Of a stretch of 24,333 nucleotides of DNA, positions 8,195 through 16,238 are shown piece by piece. The DNA is from D2472 sp964275585 (GTDB taxonomy: Bacteria > Pseudomonadota > Gammaproteobacteria > Magnimaribacterales > D2472). A program made the translations under genes and the position numbers. Position 1 is the first letter of the stretch, and each line of letters begins with the position of its first letter. The stretch spans positions 1 to 24,333 of the forward strand of contig CAXYCJ010000010.1 in the NCBI GenBank assembly GCA_964275585.1, given 5' to 3'. The notes under the pieces were generated by a model that was not told where the DNA came from, did no database searches, and saw only the letters and a program-made list of their open reading frames with translations.

Positions 8195-9966
8195 GCTGAT
8201 TCCTCTAATAATGACTTAGGTATTTCTACGTATTTCGCCCTTAAGTATTCCCCAAGAGATTTTGCTTGACCATCTTTTCTAGTATTTGAAGATACCCCAT
8301 CTTGTAAGATTCCATGAATATAAAAATTTATAGAAAGAATATTAGGTAATTCATATCGATCAATTTCAAATGCAGCTAAGTCAGGCATTAATTCTTTTAG
8401 TCTCGCAACAGTCAGGCATTCATTTAAGAATGAAAAGGAATTTTCTGTTTTGGCCCACACACCAATATTTGCACACCCACCTTTATCTCCAGATCTTGCT
8501 CCAAATATTTCACCCAGAGGTCTTCTTAGTGGATCATCAGATGGAGCAGGCTGGAGGTCAATAGGTTGTTTTTGATAATAGATTTCTTCTAGACCCAATT
8601 GATTTGTTGGTAAAATTTCTATCTCTTTCCCATCAACATGAACAGTTTCTTTAATATGTTTGCTGTCTATTAAAGCAGGCCAGTAGACTAAAACAGGTCC
8701 ACCTGATCTTACCCCGCCACCAGTAAAAAAACCTGGGTAGTTTGCCAAAGCCAGTTCAATCATCTTTGCGCTAAACATTCTTCCAACCAAATCAGCATTT
8801 TTTGATTTTACAGCAATTCTTAGCGATGCCATTGCTTCCTCGTTAGAGTTTGGATCCTCTTTATCAGTCCTATCAAGCAATATAGAGACTTCATCAAATT
8901 GATTTTTACCTCCTACGGAATTGAAGAAAGCTTCAGTTATTGTTTTTGCTTTATCTTCAATATCCAAGCCAGTAAGAATGAACTCCATGCCATTTCTATA
9001 CCCACCTGCTAGATTTATACATACTTTATGAGATTGTGTAGGAGAGCTTCCTCTGCATCCAGAAATATAAACCCTATCTTTCGAGTCTTCTTCTATTTTT
9101 AAAGTATCAAAATGGGCAATTACATCTGGGTTTAGGTATGCAGGAGAGCTAATCTCATATAATAATTGAGCTGTTACAGTCCCAGTTGAAACTAGCCCAC
9201 CTGTATTTGGATGTTTGGTGATATAAAAACTTCCATCTGATTTAATTTCAGCTATCGGGTAACCCATATTATCAAAACTAGATACTTCTTTAAAAAATGA
9301 GTAATTTCCTCCAGTTGCTTGGCATCCGCACTCAATGATATGTCCAGCAGCTAAAGCCCCAGCTAACGCATCATAATCATTTCTTTTCCAATTAAATTTC
9401 CATGCAGCTGGACCAATTACAACGGCCGCATCAGTCACTCTGGGACAGACCACTATGTCAGCACCTGCATCTAACGCTTCTTTAATTCCCCATGCTCCTA
9501 GGTAGGCATTAGCTGTAAGAGTTTGGCAGCCAGAGTCCATTATTGGTATTTGTTTATCAATGTTTAAAAAAGATTCTCCATCTTTTGTGAGAGCATCCAT
9601 CCTGGGCATCAAATCATCTCCGGTGATGTATGCAACTTTTAATGAAATACCTAGTTCTCCCAGAATCTTTTCTATCTCATTTGCCATGGAGGAGGGGTTA
9701 AGACCTCCAGCATTTGTAACGATCTTAATATTCTTGTTTTTACAAGTTTCAGCTACTGCTTTGACTTGTTTAAGAAAGGTGCCTACATATCCTTTATCTT
9801 CTCCGCGCTGCATCTTTTGATTGAAAAGAATTGTCATTGTTAGTTCTGCTAAGTAGTCCCCAGTTAGAACATCTAACGGGCCACCCTCAACCATTTCTTG
9901 CGCTGCAGATAACTTATCTCCGTAATAACCACTGCAATTTCCGATTCTAATTATTTCTTCGCTCAC
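8191..9966 (-). CDS. AtuA-like acyclic terpene utilization family protein (DUF1446)
   Basis: A 591-residue protein of the DUF1446/AtuA family. The N-terminus IGNCSGYYGDKLSAAQEMV with GGPLDVLTGDYLAEL, then NAGGLNPSSMA and ECGCQATGGNYSFF, are the conserved signatures. The last ~115 residues, from PLRRPLGEIFGARSGDKGGCANIGV, form the AtuA C-terminal ferredoxin-like domain. In Pseudomonas, AtuA is needed for growth on citronellol but its reaction is unproven. The start is GTG at 9966, sharing one base with the TAG stop of the TetR gene (TAGTG). It lies between the regulator and the hydratase-like gene in an operon with a biotin-dependent carboxylase. No HMG-CoA lyase is in the cluster, so a role in the final C-C cleavage is conceivable, but that is inference. 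Confidence 0.9.
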   Translation of the reverse strand: MSEEIIRIGNCSGYYGDKLSAAQEMVEGGPLDVLTGDYLAELTMTILFNQKMQRGEDKGYVGTFLKQVKAVAETCKNKNIKIVTNAGGLNPSSMANEIEKILGELGISLKVAYITGDDLMPRMDALTKDGESFLNIDKQIPIMDSGCQTLTANAYLGAWGIKEALDAGADIVVCPRVTDAAVVIGPAAWKFNWKRNDYDALAGALAAGHIIECGCQATGGNYSFFKEVSSFDNMGYPIAEIKSDGSFYITKHPNTGGLVSTGTVTAQLLYEISSPAYLNPDVIAHFDTLKIEEDSKDRVYISGCRGSSPTQSHKVCINLAGGYRNGMEFILTGLDIEDKAKTITEAFFNSVGGKNQFDEVSILLDRTDKEDPNSNEEAMASLRIAVKSKNADLVGRMFSAKMIELALANYPGFFTGGGVRSGGPVLVYWPALIDSKHIKETVHVDGKEIEILPTNQLGLEEIYYQKQPIDLQPAPSDDPLRRPLGEIFGARSGDKGGCANIGVWAKTENSFSFLNECLTVARLKELMPDLAAFEIDRYELPNILSINFYIHGILQDGVSSNTRKDGQAKSLGEYLRAKYVEIPKSLLEESA

Positions 9967-10565
9967 TAATTCTCCAATTTGATGCCGCTGATTATTATTT
10001 CAGTTAAAAAGTTGCTAGTTTTTTCAGGCGTTTGCTTTAAATCCTTAAGTAATTTTTTTGTTTGAAAGTATCTACCTAACCCACCCAAAAGAATTGCAGT
10101 GGCTTGCGTGTCTATGTCTTTAATTTCATTCTTGCTTTTCGCTTCATCTAAAAGGCTTTTAATAAAACTAGTGATGAATTGTTCATGGTAGTCAACCATG
10201 GATTTTGAAGCTGAGAGATTGCTTAAAGAGGATGTAAATTTCTCAAACCTAGGTCCAACAGCTTGATTAGCAACTACCAAGAAGCTTTCTAATTTTTTAA
10301 TTGGAGATGGGTGATCTTTAATTGCATCCATGGCAATTTTTCCATGTTTTTTTAAAACCCTATCAACCGTAGTAACAATTAATTCCTCTTTACTTGGAGC
10401 AATTTCATATAAAGTCCTAAGAGAAATTTTTAAAGTTTTTGCAAGCTCAGACATCGTTGAAAATGATTCGCCCTGATCCAGCATTCTCTCAAGCTCATCC
10501 ATCACTTCGACATGCCTTTTTCCAAGACTTGGAGAGGTATTTACAATAGAGGTGTGTGATTTCAT
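9966..10565 (-). CDS. TetR/AcrR-family transcriptional regulator
   Basis: A 199-residue protein with an N-terminal helix-turn-helix (about 37-62, TMSELAKTLKISLRTLYEIA then PSKEEL), typical of TetR repressors, and a helical, divergent C-terminal half expected to bind ligand and dimerise. It sits inside the operon, 1 base after the biotin carboxylase stop, and its stop overlaps the start of the AtuA-like gene, so it is almost certainly autoregulated with the pathway. An acyl-CoA or terpenoid intermediate is the likely inducer by analogy with AtuR and LiuR-type control. A 26-base near-palindrome upstream of the first operon gene (14163-14188) is the best candidate operator. No clear Shine-Dalgarno precedes the ATG; translation is probably coupled. 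Confidence 0.9.
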   Translation of the reverse strand: MKSHTSIVNTSPSLGKRHVEVMDELERMLDQGESFSTMSELAKTLKISLRTLYEIAPSKEELIVTTVDRVLKKHGKIAMDAIKDHPSPIKKLESFLVVANQAVGPRFEKFTSSLSNLSASKSMVDYHEQFITSFIKSLLDEAKSKNEIKDIDTQATAILLGGLGRYFQTKKLLKDLKQTPEKTSNFLTEIIISGIKLEN

Positions 10566-10566
10566 C

Positions 10567-12486
10567 TTAGCTATCTAATACCAACAATGTGGCGCCGTTA
10601 TCTACTTGTTGATTTAGAACTACCATTAGCTTAGTGACTTTTCCATTTTTGATTGCTTTAATTGAATGTTCCATTTTCATGGCTTCAATAATAACCAAGG
10701 TATCTCCAGCTTTAACTCTATCGCCTTTTTTTACTTTTACTTCAATCACCTTCCCAGGCATGGGAGCAACTAAACCACCTTCTGGAACTTCATTTCCTGG
10801 TTCAGCAAATCTTTTAATAATCTTTGCATCCAGATCACCAAATGGCATATTAATAAGGATTCGATCATCTGCGCGAGTTATTTGAGCAAAAAATCTATGA
10901 GAACCTATCTCAAGATCAATGCCCGATTCATCATACGCATGGATTTTGCTAATTAAGCCCATGACTGAAAATAACCCATTTCTTTGTAGTCGATAGGTCA
11001 CTTCAATTTCATTTTTTTGAATTAGTAATTTTATCCTTTGATTAGGCATCCTTCCGTTTGTCCAATTTGATGGCATAAAACTAGTGACTGGATCAGAAGC
11101 TCTATTCTGCATTGCTGTCCATAAAGCAATTGCTACTGAAGATTCGAGGAGCTGATTTTCAGATAACTCTTGTTCACTGCTTGGTTTTTCTCTAGCAATA
11201 AAATCAGTTGTAGTTTTACCATTTATAAAACTTTCATTTCTTAAGCAAGATATTAAAAAATCACGATTAGTTTTTACCCCTCCAAAGTGAGCTTTTTCAA
11301 GACCACGAGCTAGCTTATTTGCAGCATCTATTCTATTTGGCGCCCAAGCAATTACTTTTGACAGCATTGGGTCAAAATCTGTACCAACTTTGTAGCCTTG
11401 CTCTACGCCCGAGTCCCATCTGATGTCACTAGCCATAGTAGTATCATATGCAAGCAGAGTGCCTATCTCCGGCAAAAAACTATTTCCTGGATCTTCTGCA
11501 TATAATCTTGCTTCAATTGCATGTCCATGCCAGTGAATATCCTCTTGTGTGAATTCAAGCTCATCACCTCTGGCAATTTTAATTTGCTCATAGACCAAAT
11601 CAATTCCAGTAACTTCCTCAGTTACAGGATGCTCTACTTGTAAACGGGTATTTACTTCTAAGAACCAGAATTCTCCAGTTTTATCATCCATCAAGAACTC
11701 AACTGTACCCGCAGAAAAATACTTAATTCTTTTTGCAAGTTTAATTGCAGCTTCTCCCATTTGCTCTCGAAGGAATGGATCAACCCTTGGTGATGGAGAC
11801 TCTTCAATAATTTTTTGGTGCCTTCTTTGTATTGAGCATTCTCGCTCTCCCAAATGAACAATATTTCCATATTCATCGCCTAAAATTTGGATTTCAATAT
11901 GACGGGATTTTTTTACATATCTCTCAATAAAGATTCTATCGTCTCCAAAACCTGACAAAGCCTCTCGTTTTGCACTCACAATTGCTTCTTTTAGCTCTTT
12001 TGGACTATCGACAATGCGCATCCCTTTTCCACCACCACCTGCAGCAGCTTTAACCAGAAGAGGGTACCCAAGATTTTTAGCATCCTTGACATCTGAAGCC
12101 ATTGGCAAAGTAGGCACTCCTGATTTTTCAGCCAATTCTTTTGCTTTTAGCTTGTCCCCCATTACTTTTATGACATGAGGAGAAGGCCCAATCCAAACCA
12201 GTTTGTTGGTTTTTACCTTTCTAGCAAACGCAGCATTTTCAGATAGAAAGCCATAACCAGGATGCACTGCCTGAGCACCAGTTTGCTTTGCAGCTAAAAT
12301 AATAGACTCACTATCCATATAGTTTGAAGAAAGCCTGACGGCCTCATCTGCCATTTTAACAAATGGAGCATCTGAATCAGCATCTACATAGACAGCTATG
12401 CACTTAATCCCCATATTTTGAGCAGTCTGCATAATCCGACAGGCAATTTCCCCGCGATTTGCAATAAGAATTGAATCAAAGCTCAT
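10567..12486 (-). CDS. Acyl-CoA carboxylase alpha subunit (biotin carboxylase plus BCCP)
   Basis: A 639-residue alpha subunit of the MCC/GCC/PCC type. The biotin carboxylase part has LIANRGEIACRI (7-18), HPGYGFLSEN (75-84), the ATP-grasp glycine loop AAAGGGGKGMR (147-157) and EVNTRLQVEHPVTE (277-290). The C-terminal biotinyl domain ends with PMPGKVIEV and EAMKMEH, biotin attaching to about Lys604. It carboxylates biotin with ATP and bicarbonate and passes CO2 to the beta subunit encoded just upstream; the two genes overlap as ATGA. Geranyl-CoA, 3-methylcrotonyl-CoA and propionyl-CoA carboxylases share this layout. The AtuA-like neighbour favours a branched enoyl-CoA substrate, but the sequence alone does not decide. 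It is a catabolic fusion, not the AccC/AccB of fatty acid synthesis. Confidence 0.94.
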   Translation of the reverse strand: MSFDSILIANRGEIACRIMQTAQNMGIKCIAVYVDADSDAPFVKMADEAVRLSSNYMDSESIILAAKQTGAQAVHPGYGFLSENAAFARKVKTNKLVWIGPSPHVIKVMGDKLKAKELAEKSGVPTLPMASDVKDAKNLGYPLLVKAAAGGGGKGMRIVDSPKELKEAIVSAKREALSGFGDDRIFIERYVKKSRHIEIQILGDEYGNIVHLGERECSIQRRHQKIIEESPSPRVDPFLREQMGEAAIKLAKRIKYFSAGTVEFLMDDKTGEFWFLEVNTRLQVEHPVTEEVTGIDLVYEQIKIARGDELEFTQEDIHWHGHAIEARLYAEDPGNSFLPEIGTLLAYDTTMASDIRWDSGVEQGYKVGTDFDPMLSKVIAWAPNRIDAANKLARGLEKAHFGGVKTNRDFLISCLRNESFINGKTTTDFIAREKPSSEQELSENQLLESSVAIALWTAMQNRASDPVTSFMPSNWTNGRMPNQRIKLLIQKNEIEVTYRLQRNGLFSVMGLISKIHAYDESGIDLEIGSHRFFAQITRADDRILINMPFGDLDAKIIKRFAEPGNEVPEGGLVAPMPGKVIEVKVKKGDRVKAGDTLVIIEAMKMEHSIKAIKNGKVTKLMVVLNQQVDNGATLLVLDS

Positions 12487-14141
12487 AGTCTAAATACCCC
12501 ATACTCAGTTGCACCATCAATAGAAGAGTTACAGACGATTGAAAGGCAAAAGCCTAAAACATCTCTTGTGTCCCTAGGATCAATTATCCCATCATCAGTA
12601 AGCATGCTGCTAGCTACAAGACCTTCTGACATTTGCTCAGCAGCTTTTTCAACAGCCTTAACTATTTGAGCATCAAGTGTTTCATCAAATTTTTCACCTT
12701 TTCGAGCTGATTGACCTCTTCTTACAATAGACATTACTCCTGCTATTTGCTTTGAACCCATAACTGAAATTTTTGCTGTTGGCCAAAGAAAAGTAAATCT
12801 ATTGTTATAGGCTTTTCCTGACATTGCATAAGTTCCCGCTCCATATGAAGCTCCAATAATGATCGTAATGTGAGGCACATTTGAATTAGAAACAGCATTA
12901 ATTAGTTGTGAGCCTTTTTTAATAATGGCTTGTCTCTCAAAGTCTTTTCCAACCAAGAAGCCAGTTACATTTTGTAAGAAAATAATAGGAATATTTCTCT
13001 TATTACAAAGCTGAATAAAACTTGAAGCCTTTTCTGCACTTTCTGGGTAGATGGGCCCATTGTTACCTAGGATCCCTACAGGGTAACCATGAAGCATAGA
13101 CCATCCGCAAATCATAGTTTTGCCATACAAAGGTTTAAATTCTTCAAACCTTGAACCGTCAACAATTCTTGCTATAACCTCTCTAATATCAAGCGGACTT
13201 TTTAACTCTTCATCAACTAGCCCAAGAAGTTCTTCTTGCGACAACATAGGTTGATCAGCATTTGCTAGCGGGGAGGGTCCTTCTTTTTGCCAGTGAAGGT
13301 GAGAAACAACATTTCTGCATAACCTAAGTGCATCCATCTCATCCTCTGCCAAGTAATCTGATAGACCAGAAACCTCTGAATGCATTTTTGCTCCACCAAG
13401 AGTTTCATCATCTGATATCTCTCCAGTTGCCATTTTTACCAATGGAGGACCTGCTAAAAATACTTTTGCTTGATCCTTGATAAAAATATTGTAATCAGAC
13501 ATTCCAGGCTGATATGCACCTCCAGCAGTAGAGGAGCCAAAAACAACAGATATAACAGGAATTCTCATTTTTGAAAGCTCAGTCATGTCATAGAAAAATC
13601 TACCTGTTGCAGCAAAATGAGTATTCCCAATGGTTGGTGCGATAGGTGGTTTATCACCTTTTTTTCCAGTTCCCATTCTAAGATCTCCACCTGCAGACTC
13701 CACAAAATTAATATAAGGCAGCCGATTATCACGAGCTATTTCCATTGCTCTATCCCATTTTTTACCGACATAGACTGTCATTGCTCCAGCCAATACAGAA
13801 GGATCATTGGCGAAGATCACACATTCCGTCCCTGCCACAATACCAATACCTGATACACAACCTCCACCAACTGCAAAGTCTGTTCCATAAGCAGCAAAAG
13901 GAGAGATTTCTAAGAAAGGGGTATCAGGATCTAACAAATTAAATACTCTTTCTCTTACTGGCATTTTTCCTCTTTTAGCCAGCCTTTCATGATGATATGT
14001 GCCGCCACCCAGTTCTGCCTGATCAAGTAACTCATCAAGAAAATTAATCTTCTTCAACATTACATCTTTGTTATGAATGAAATCAGCTCCATTGATATCA
14101 ATATTGGTTTTTAGTTCTGGTGCTATATTCTTTCTAGGCAT
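12483..14141 (-). CDS. Acyl-CoA carboxylase beta subunit (carboxyltransferase)
   Basis: A 552-residue carboxyltransferase subunit that moves CO2 from biotin to an acyl-CoA. The N half has GGGTYHHERLAKRGKMPVRER, the AGAMTVYVGKK segment and the oxyanion loop GSSTAGGAYQPGMSDY followed by FLAGPPLVKMATGE. The C half has NVTGFLVGKDFE and a second glycine-rich loop GASYGAGTYAMSGKAY before WPTAKISVMG. These match the beta subunits of 3-methylcrotonyl-, geranyl- and related acyl-CoA carboxylases (usual length about 535-540). Which substrate fits depends on pocket residues I cannot align with certainty by eye. It is the first gene of the operon; the 103-base divergent gap holds a near-palindrome 21 bases before the ATG. 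No strong Shine-Dalgarno is visible. Confidence 0.93.
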   Translation of the reverse strand: MPRKNIAPELKTNIDINGADFIHNKDVMLKKINFLDELLDQAELGGGTYHHERLAKRGKMPVRERVFNLLDPDTPFLEISPFAAYGTDFAVGGGCVSGIGIVAGTECVIFANDPSVLAGAMTVYVGKKWDRAMEIARDNRLPYINFVESAGGDLRMGTGKKGDKPPIAPTIGNTHFAATGRFFYDMTELSKMRIPVISVVFGSSTAGGAYQPGMSDYNIFIKDQAKVFLAGPPLVKMATGEISDDETLGGAKMHSEVSGLSDYLAEDEMDALRLCRNVVSHLHWQKEGPSPLANADQPMLSQEELLGLVDEELKSPLDIREVIARIVDGSRFEEFKPLYGKTMICGWSMLHGYPVGILGNNGPIYPESAEKASSFIQLCNKRNIPIIFLQNVTGFLVGKDFERQAIIKKGSQLINAVSNSNVPHITIIIGASYGAGTYAMSGKAYNNRFTFLWPTAKISVMGSKQIAGVMSIVRRGQSARKGEKFDETLDAQIVKAVEKAAEQMSEGLVASSMLTDDGIIDPRDTRDVLGFCLSIVCNSSIDGATEYGVFRL

Positions 14142-14162
14142 TTCTTTTTCATTAATTTGAGT

Positions 14163-14188
14163 GGTAATATAATATACATATTATTACC
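14163..14188. promoter_or_regulatory. 26-base near-palindrome, candidate TetR operator
   Basis: GGTAATA (14163-14169) and TATTACC (14182-14188) are perfect inverted 7-base arms around a 12-base AT centre that is itself partly symmetric. The site lies 21 bases upstream of the carboxyltransferase ATG, in the divergent gap shared with the glutathione transferase gene. A further GGTA half-site (14195-14198), inverted relative to the second arm, pairs TACCA (14185-14189) with TGGTA (14194-14198). Position and symmetry fit an operator for the operon's own TetR protein that could also affect the divergent gene. Binding is inferred. Confidence 0.6.
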
Positions 14189-14244
14189 ATTTTTGGTATT
14201 TAATTTAAAATTAATTAATAATTTTGTAACTAAGGAAGAAAAAA

Positions 14245-14883
14245 ATGGGTATTAAGATATATAGCTGCAATGATTCTCGTGGAGTCAGACCAATGTGGAC
14301 TGCCGAAGAAATGGGTCTAGAATATGAGTCAGAGATGATGCCTTTTCCTCCTCGATTCCTGCATAAAGAATATATGGATGTGAATATTTTAGGCACTATT
14401 CCATACTTAATTGATGGAAAAGTTGAAATGACAGAATCTGTGGCGATGTGTCAATATTTAGTTGATAAGTACGGCCCTACAGACTTAAAAGTTAGTCCTG
14501 ATGAGCCCGATTATCATCATTACTTAAATTGGTTGGCTCACTCAGATGCAACTTTAACTTTTCCTCAAACGGTTGTCTTAAGATATTCCCTCCAAGAGGT
14601 TGGTGTTGCGGATAAAGCGGCAGATGGATATAGAAGATGGTTTGTTGCAAGATTGAAGTTGCTAGAGCAATCATTAGAATCAAGAGAGTTTTTATGCTCA
14701 GATAGATTTACTATTGCAGATATTTGCGTAAGTTATGCAATCTATTTAGCTAAAACACTTCAAATTGAAGAAGCATTTAAACCCAATATTAAGCGTTGGA
14801 CAGATATGTTGTTTGAAAGACCTTGTTTTCAAAGAGCTATATTAATAAGGCATCCTTCAGAAATTGTGGGCCCACCAGAATGA
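14245..14883 (+). CDS. Glutathione S-transferase family protein
   Basis: A 212-residue soluble glutathione transferase. The thioredoxin-like N domain has IKIYSCNDSRGVRPMWTAEE with Ser/Arg in the activating region, GTIPYLID with the cis-proline (about 50-57), and TESVAM (about 62-67), which holds the gamma-glutamyl group of glutathione. The helical C domain includes FTIADICVSYAI, the conserved N-capping and hydrophobic staple segment. The ATG at 14245 follows AAGGAAG. It is divergent from the carboxylase operon and shares its regulatory gap, so coordinated control is possible. Substrate unknown: detoxification, isomerisation or dehalogenation are all possible in this family. Confidence 0.9.
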   Translation: MGIKIYSCNDSRGVRPMWTAEEMGLEYESEMMPFPPRFLHKEYMDVNILGTIPYLIDGKVEMTESVAMCQYLVDKYGPTDLKVSPDEPDYHHYLNWLAHSDATLTFPQTVVLRYSLQEVGVADKAADGYRRWFVARLKLLEQSLESREFLCSDRFTIADICVSYAIYLAKTLQIEEAFKPNIKRWTDMLFERPCFQRAILIRHPSEIVGPPE

Positions 14884-14899
14884 TAGTTAAATAGATATA

Positions 14900-14916
14900 A
14901 TCTTACCTATTAAGAT
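14900..14916. terminator. Weak AT-rich hairpin between convergent genes
   Basis: ATCTTA (14900-14905) and TAAGAT (14911-14916) form a 6-base stem with a 5-base loop, 16 bases after the glutathione transferase stop and before the end of the convergent nitronate monooxygenase gene. The stem has one GC pair and no clean T-run follows, so it is at best a weak terminator. Nothing else is recognisable in this 110-base gap. Confidence 0.25.
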
Positions 14917-14993
14917 AAATTTAAATGCCTAAACGCATTACAGTATTTTGAAAACCTTCTCCTATCGCTAATTGCTACATCAATCCGGAGTAA

Positions 14994-16133
14994 TCAACCT
15001 TCTACAAAGTCCGTTAGCCTCTCATATGCTTCAATAAAGTCTTCTTTGAATTCTTGCACCACATCACTAGCAGAAATAGTTTGATTCATTAGTCCAACGC
15101 CTTGACCCACCCAGTAGGTTGAAAGTTCCTTTGCGCCCTCATGACCACTTTCAGCTAGTTTAGTTACTTTTGCTAACGCTGGCTCAGCCACCATGGGCTG
15201 CAGTGGCAACGGCAGTGGTTCAGGTGCATCCTTTGCTTCCCATGCATTAGTCCAGGCAGAGACAAGTTGCCTAGAGTGTTTGCCTGTTCTGCTTCTTGAT
15301 CTGATTGTTTGACTTGAGTTAGCTGCAATCATTTTTTCTTTTATCGCTGGAGGAACTTCAGATTCTGCGGTAGTTAACCATACTGATCCACACCAAGCTC
15401 CTGCAGCGCCCATGGTCATGGCAGCAGCCATCTGTTTACCGGTAACAATCCCGCCCGCCGCAAGAATTGGAACATCCCCATAAGGTTGAATTGCTTCATG
15501 AACTTCAGGTATTAATACCATCGTTGGAACGCTACCACAGTGACCTCCTGCCTCAGTGCCTGAGACAACCAGGATATCAACTCCAGCCTTAACTTGATTA
15601 ATAGCATGTTGTGCGGTGCCAAGCAGGGCAGCAACTTTAACATCATTATCTTTTCCCATTTGAAGCATCCAGTCTGGAGGAACGCCTAAAGCATTTGCTA
15701 TGAGTTTAATGGGGTGAGAAAAAGCAACATCTAGAAGCGCCTTAGCTCCGTCAGCTTTAGTATTTTCTGCCATATAGGTTGCTGAAGATTTAATGGTTCT
15801 TAATTCAGATGCCTCAATTCCATGCTTCTCAAGGAGATCTGCTCGAAAATCAGCATATTCTTGGGGAATCATGGATATTAGCTTTTCGGAGTCAAATTTC
15901 TGATCTTTACCAGCCATCTTATTTGGGATTAATACATCTACACCATAAGGCAAGCCATCAATATGATCGTCAATCCACTTAAGCTCTTCTTCTAATTGCG
16001 CTGGCGTCATTCCTACTGCACCTAAAACACCACAACCACCAGCTTTTGACACAGCAACAACAACATCTCTGCAGTGGGTAAATGCTACTAAAGGAAATTC
16101 AATATCAAGAAGTTCGCAAATTTTTGAGTTCAT
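14994..16133 (-). CDS. Nitronate monooxygenase-like flavin enzyme (2-nitropropane dioxygenase family)
   Basis: A 379-residue FMN-dependent TIM-barrel protein. The N-terminus runs into AVSKAGGCGVLGAVGMTPAQL, the glycine-rich start of the family. SGTEAGGHCG (about 190-199) binds the FMN phosphate and contains the usual catalytic-site histidine, and ILAAGGIVTGKQMAAAMTMGA is the second phosphate-binding strand-helix. Members oxidise alkyl nitronates such as propionate 3-nitronate; related ones are trans-2-enoyl-ACP reductases or unknown NAD(P)H:flavin oxidoreductases. An enoyl-type substrate would fit the surrounding acyl-CoA genes, but nothing proves it. The ATG at 16133 has a probable TATAAT 29 bases upstream. 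It is divergent from the luciferase-like gene and convergent with the glutathione transferase. Confidence 0.88.
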   Translation of the reverse strand: MNSKICELLDIEFPLVAFTHCRDVVVAVSKAGGCGVLGAVGMTPAQLEEELKWIDDHIDGLPYGVDVLIPNKMAGKDQKFDSEKLISMIPQEYADFRADLLEKHGIEASELRTIKSSATYMAENTKADGAKALLDVAFSHPIKLIANALGVPPDWMLQMGKDNDVKVAALLGTAQHAINQVKAGVDILVVSGTEAGGHCGSVPTMVLIPEVHEAIQPYGDVPILAAGGIVTGKQMAAAMTMGAAGAWCGSVWLTTAESEVPPAIKEKMIAANSSQTIRSRSRTGKHSRQLVSAWTNAWEAKDAPEPLPLPLQPMVAEPALAKVTKLAESGHEGAKELSTYWVGQGVGLMNQTISASDVVQEFKEDFIEAYERLTDFVEG

Positions 16134-16143
16134 TTTTTATTCT

Positions 16144-16178
16144 CTGAGTAATAATTTCAACATTATATTAGCACTCAG
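16144..16178. repeat. Inverted repeat CTGAGT/ACTCAG around the putative -10
   Basis: CTGAGT (16144-16149) and ACTCAG (16173-16178) are perfect inverted 6-base arms 23 bases apart, enclosing the putative -10 of the nitronate monooxygenase gene. This may be a regulator site; arms this short can also be chance. Confidence 0.3.
16162..16167 (-). promoter_or_regulatory. Putative -10 element (TATAAT) of the nitronate monooxygenase gene
   Basis: TATAAT on the minus strand, 28 bases before the ATG at 16133. The -35 region is weak (ATTTTG at 17-base spacing). On the plus strand, TACACA (16181-16186) and CATAAT (16204-16209) with 17-base spacing could serve the divergent luciferase-like gene. Confidence 0.4.
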
Positions 16179-16238
16179 GATACACAAAATGAAATACATC
16201 GAGCATAATCATTTTCTGTATTAAAAAACTTTTTAAAT

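Noticed and set aside
10567..14141. Acetyl-CoA carboxylase of fatty acid synthesis
   Set aside because: The alpha subunit fuses biotin carboxylase and biotin carrier, and the beta subunit is the 550-residue MCC/PCC type; context is catabolic with a TetR regulator.
14924..14939. AATGC/GCATT hairpin downstream of the glutathione transferase gene
   Set aside because: A 5-base stem with a 6-base loop and no T-run is too weak to call.
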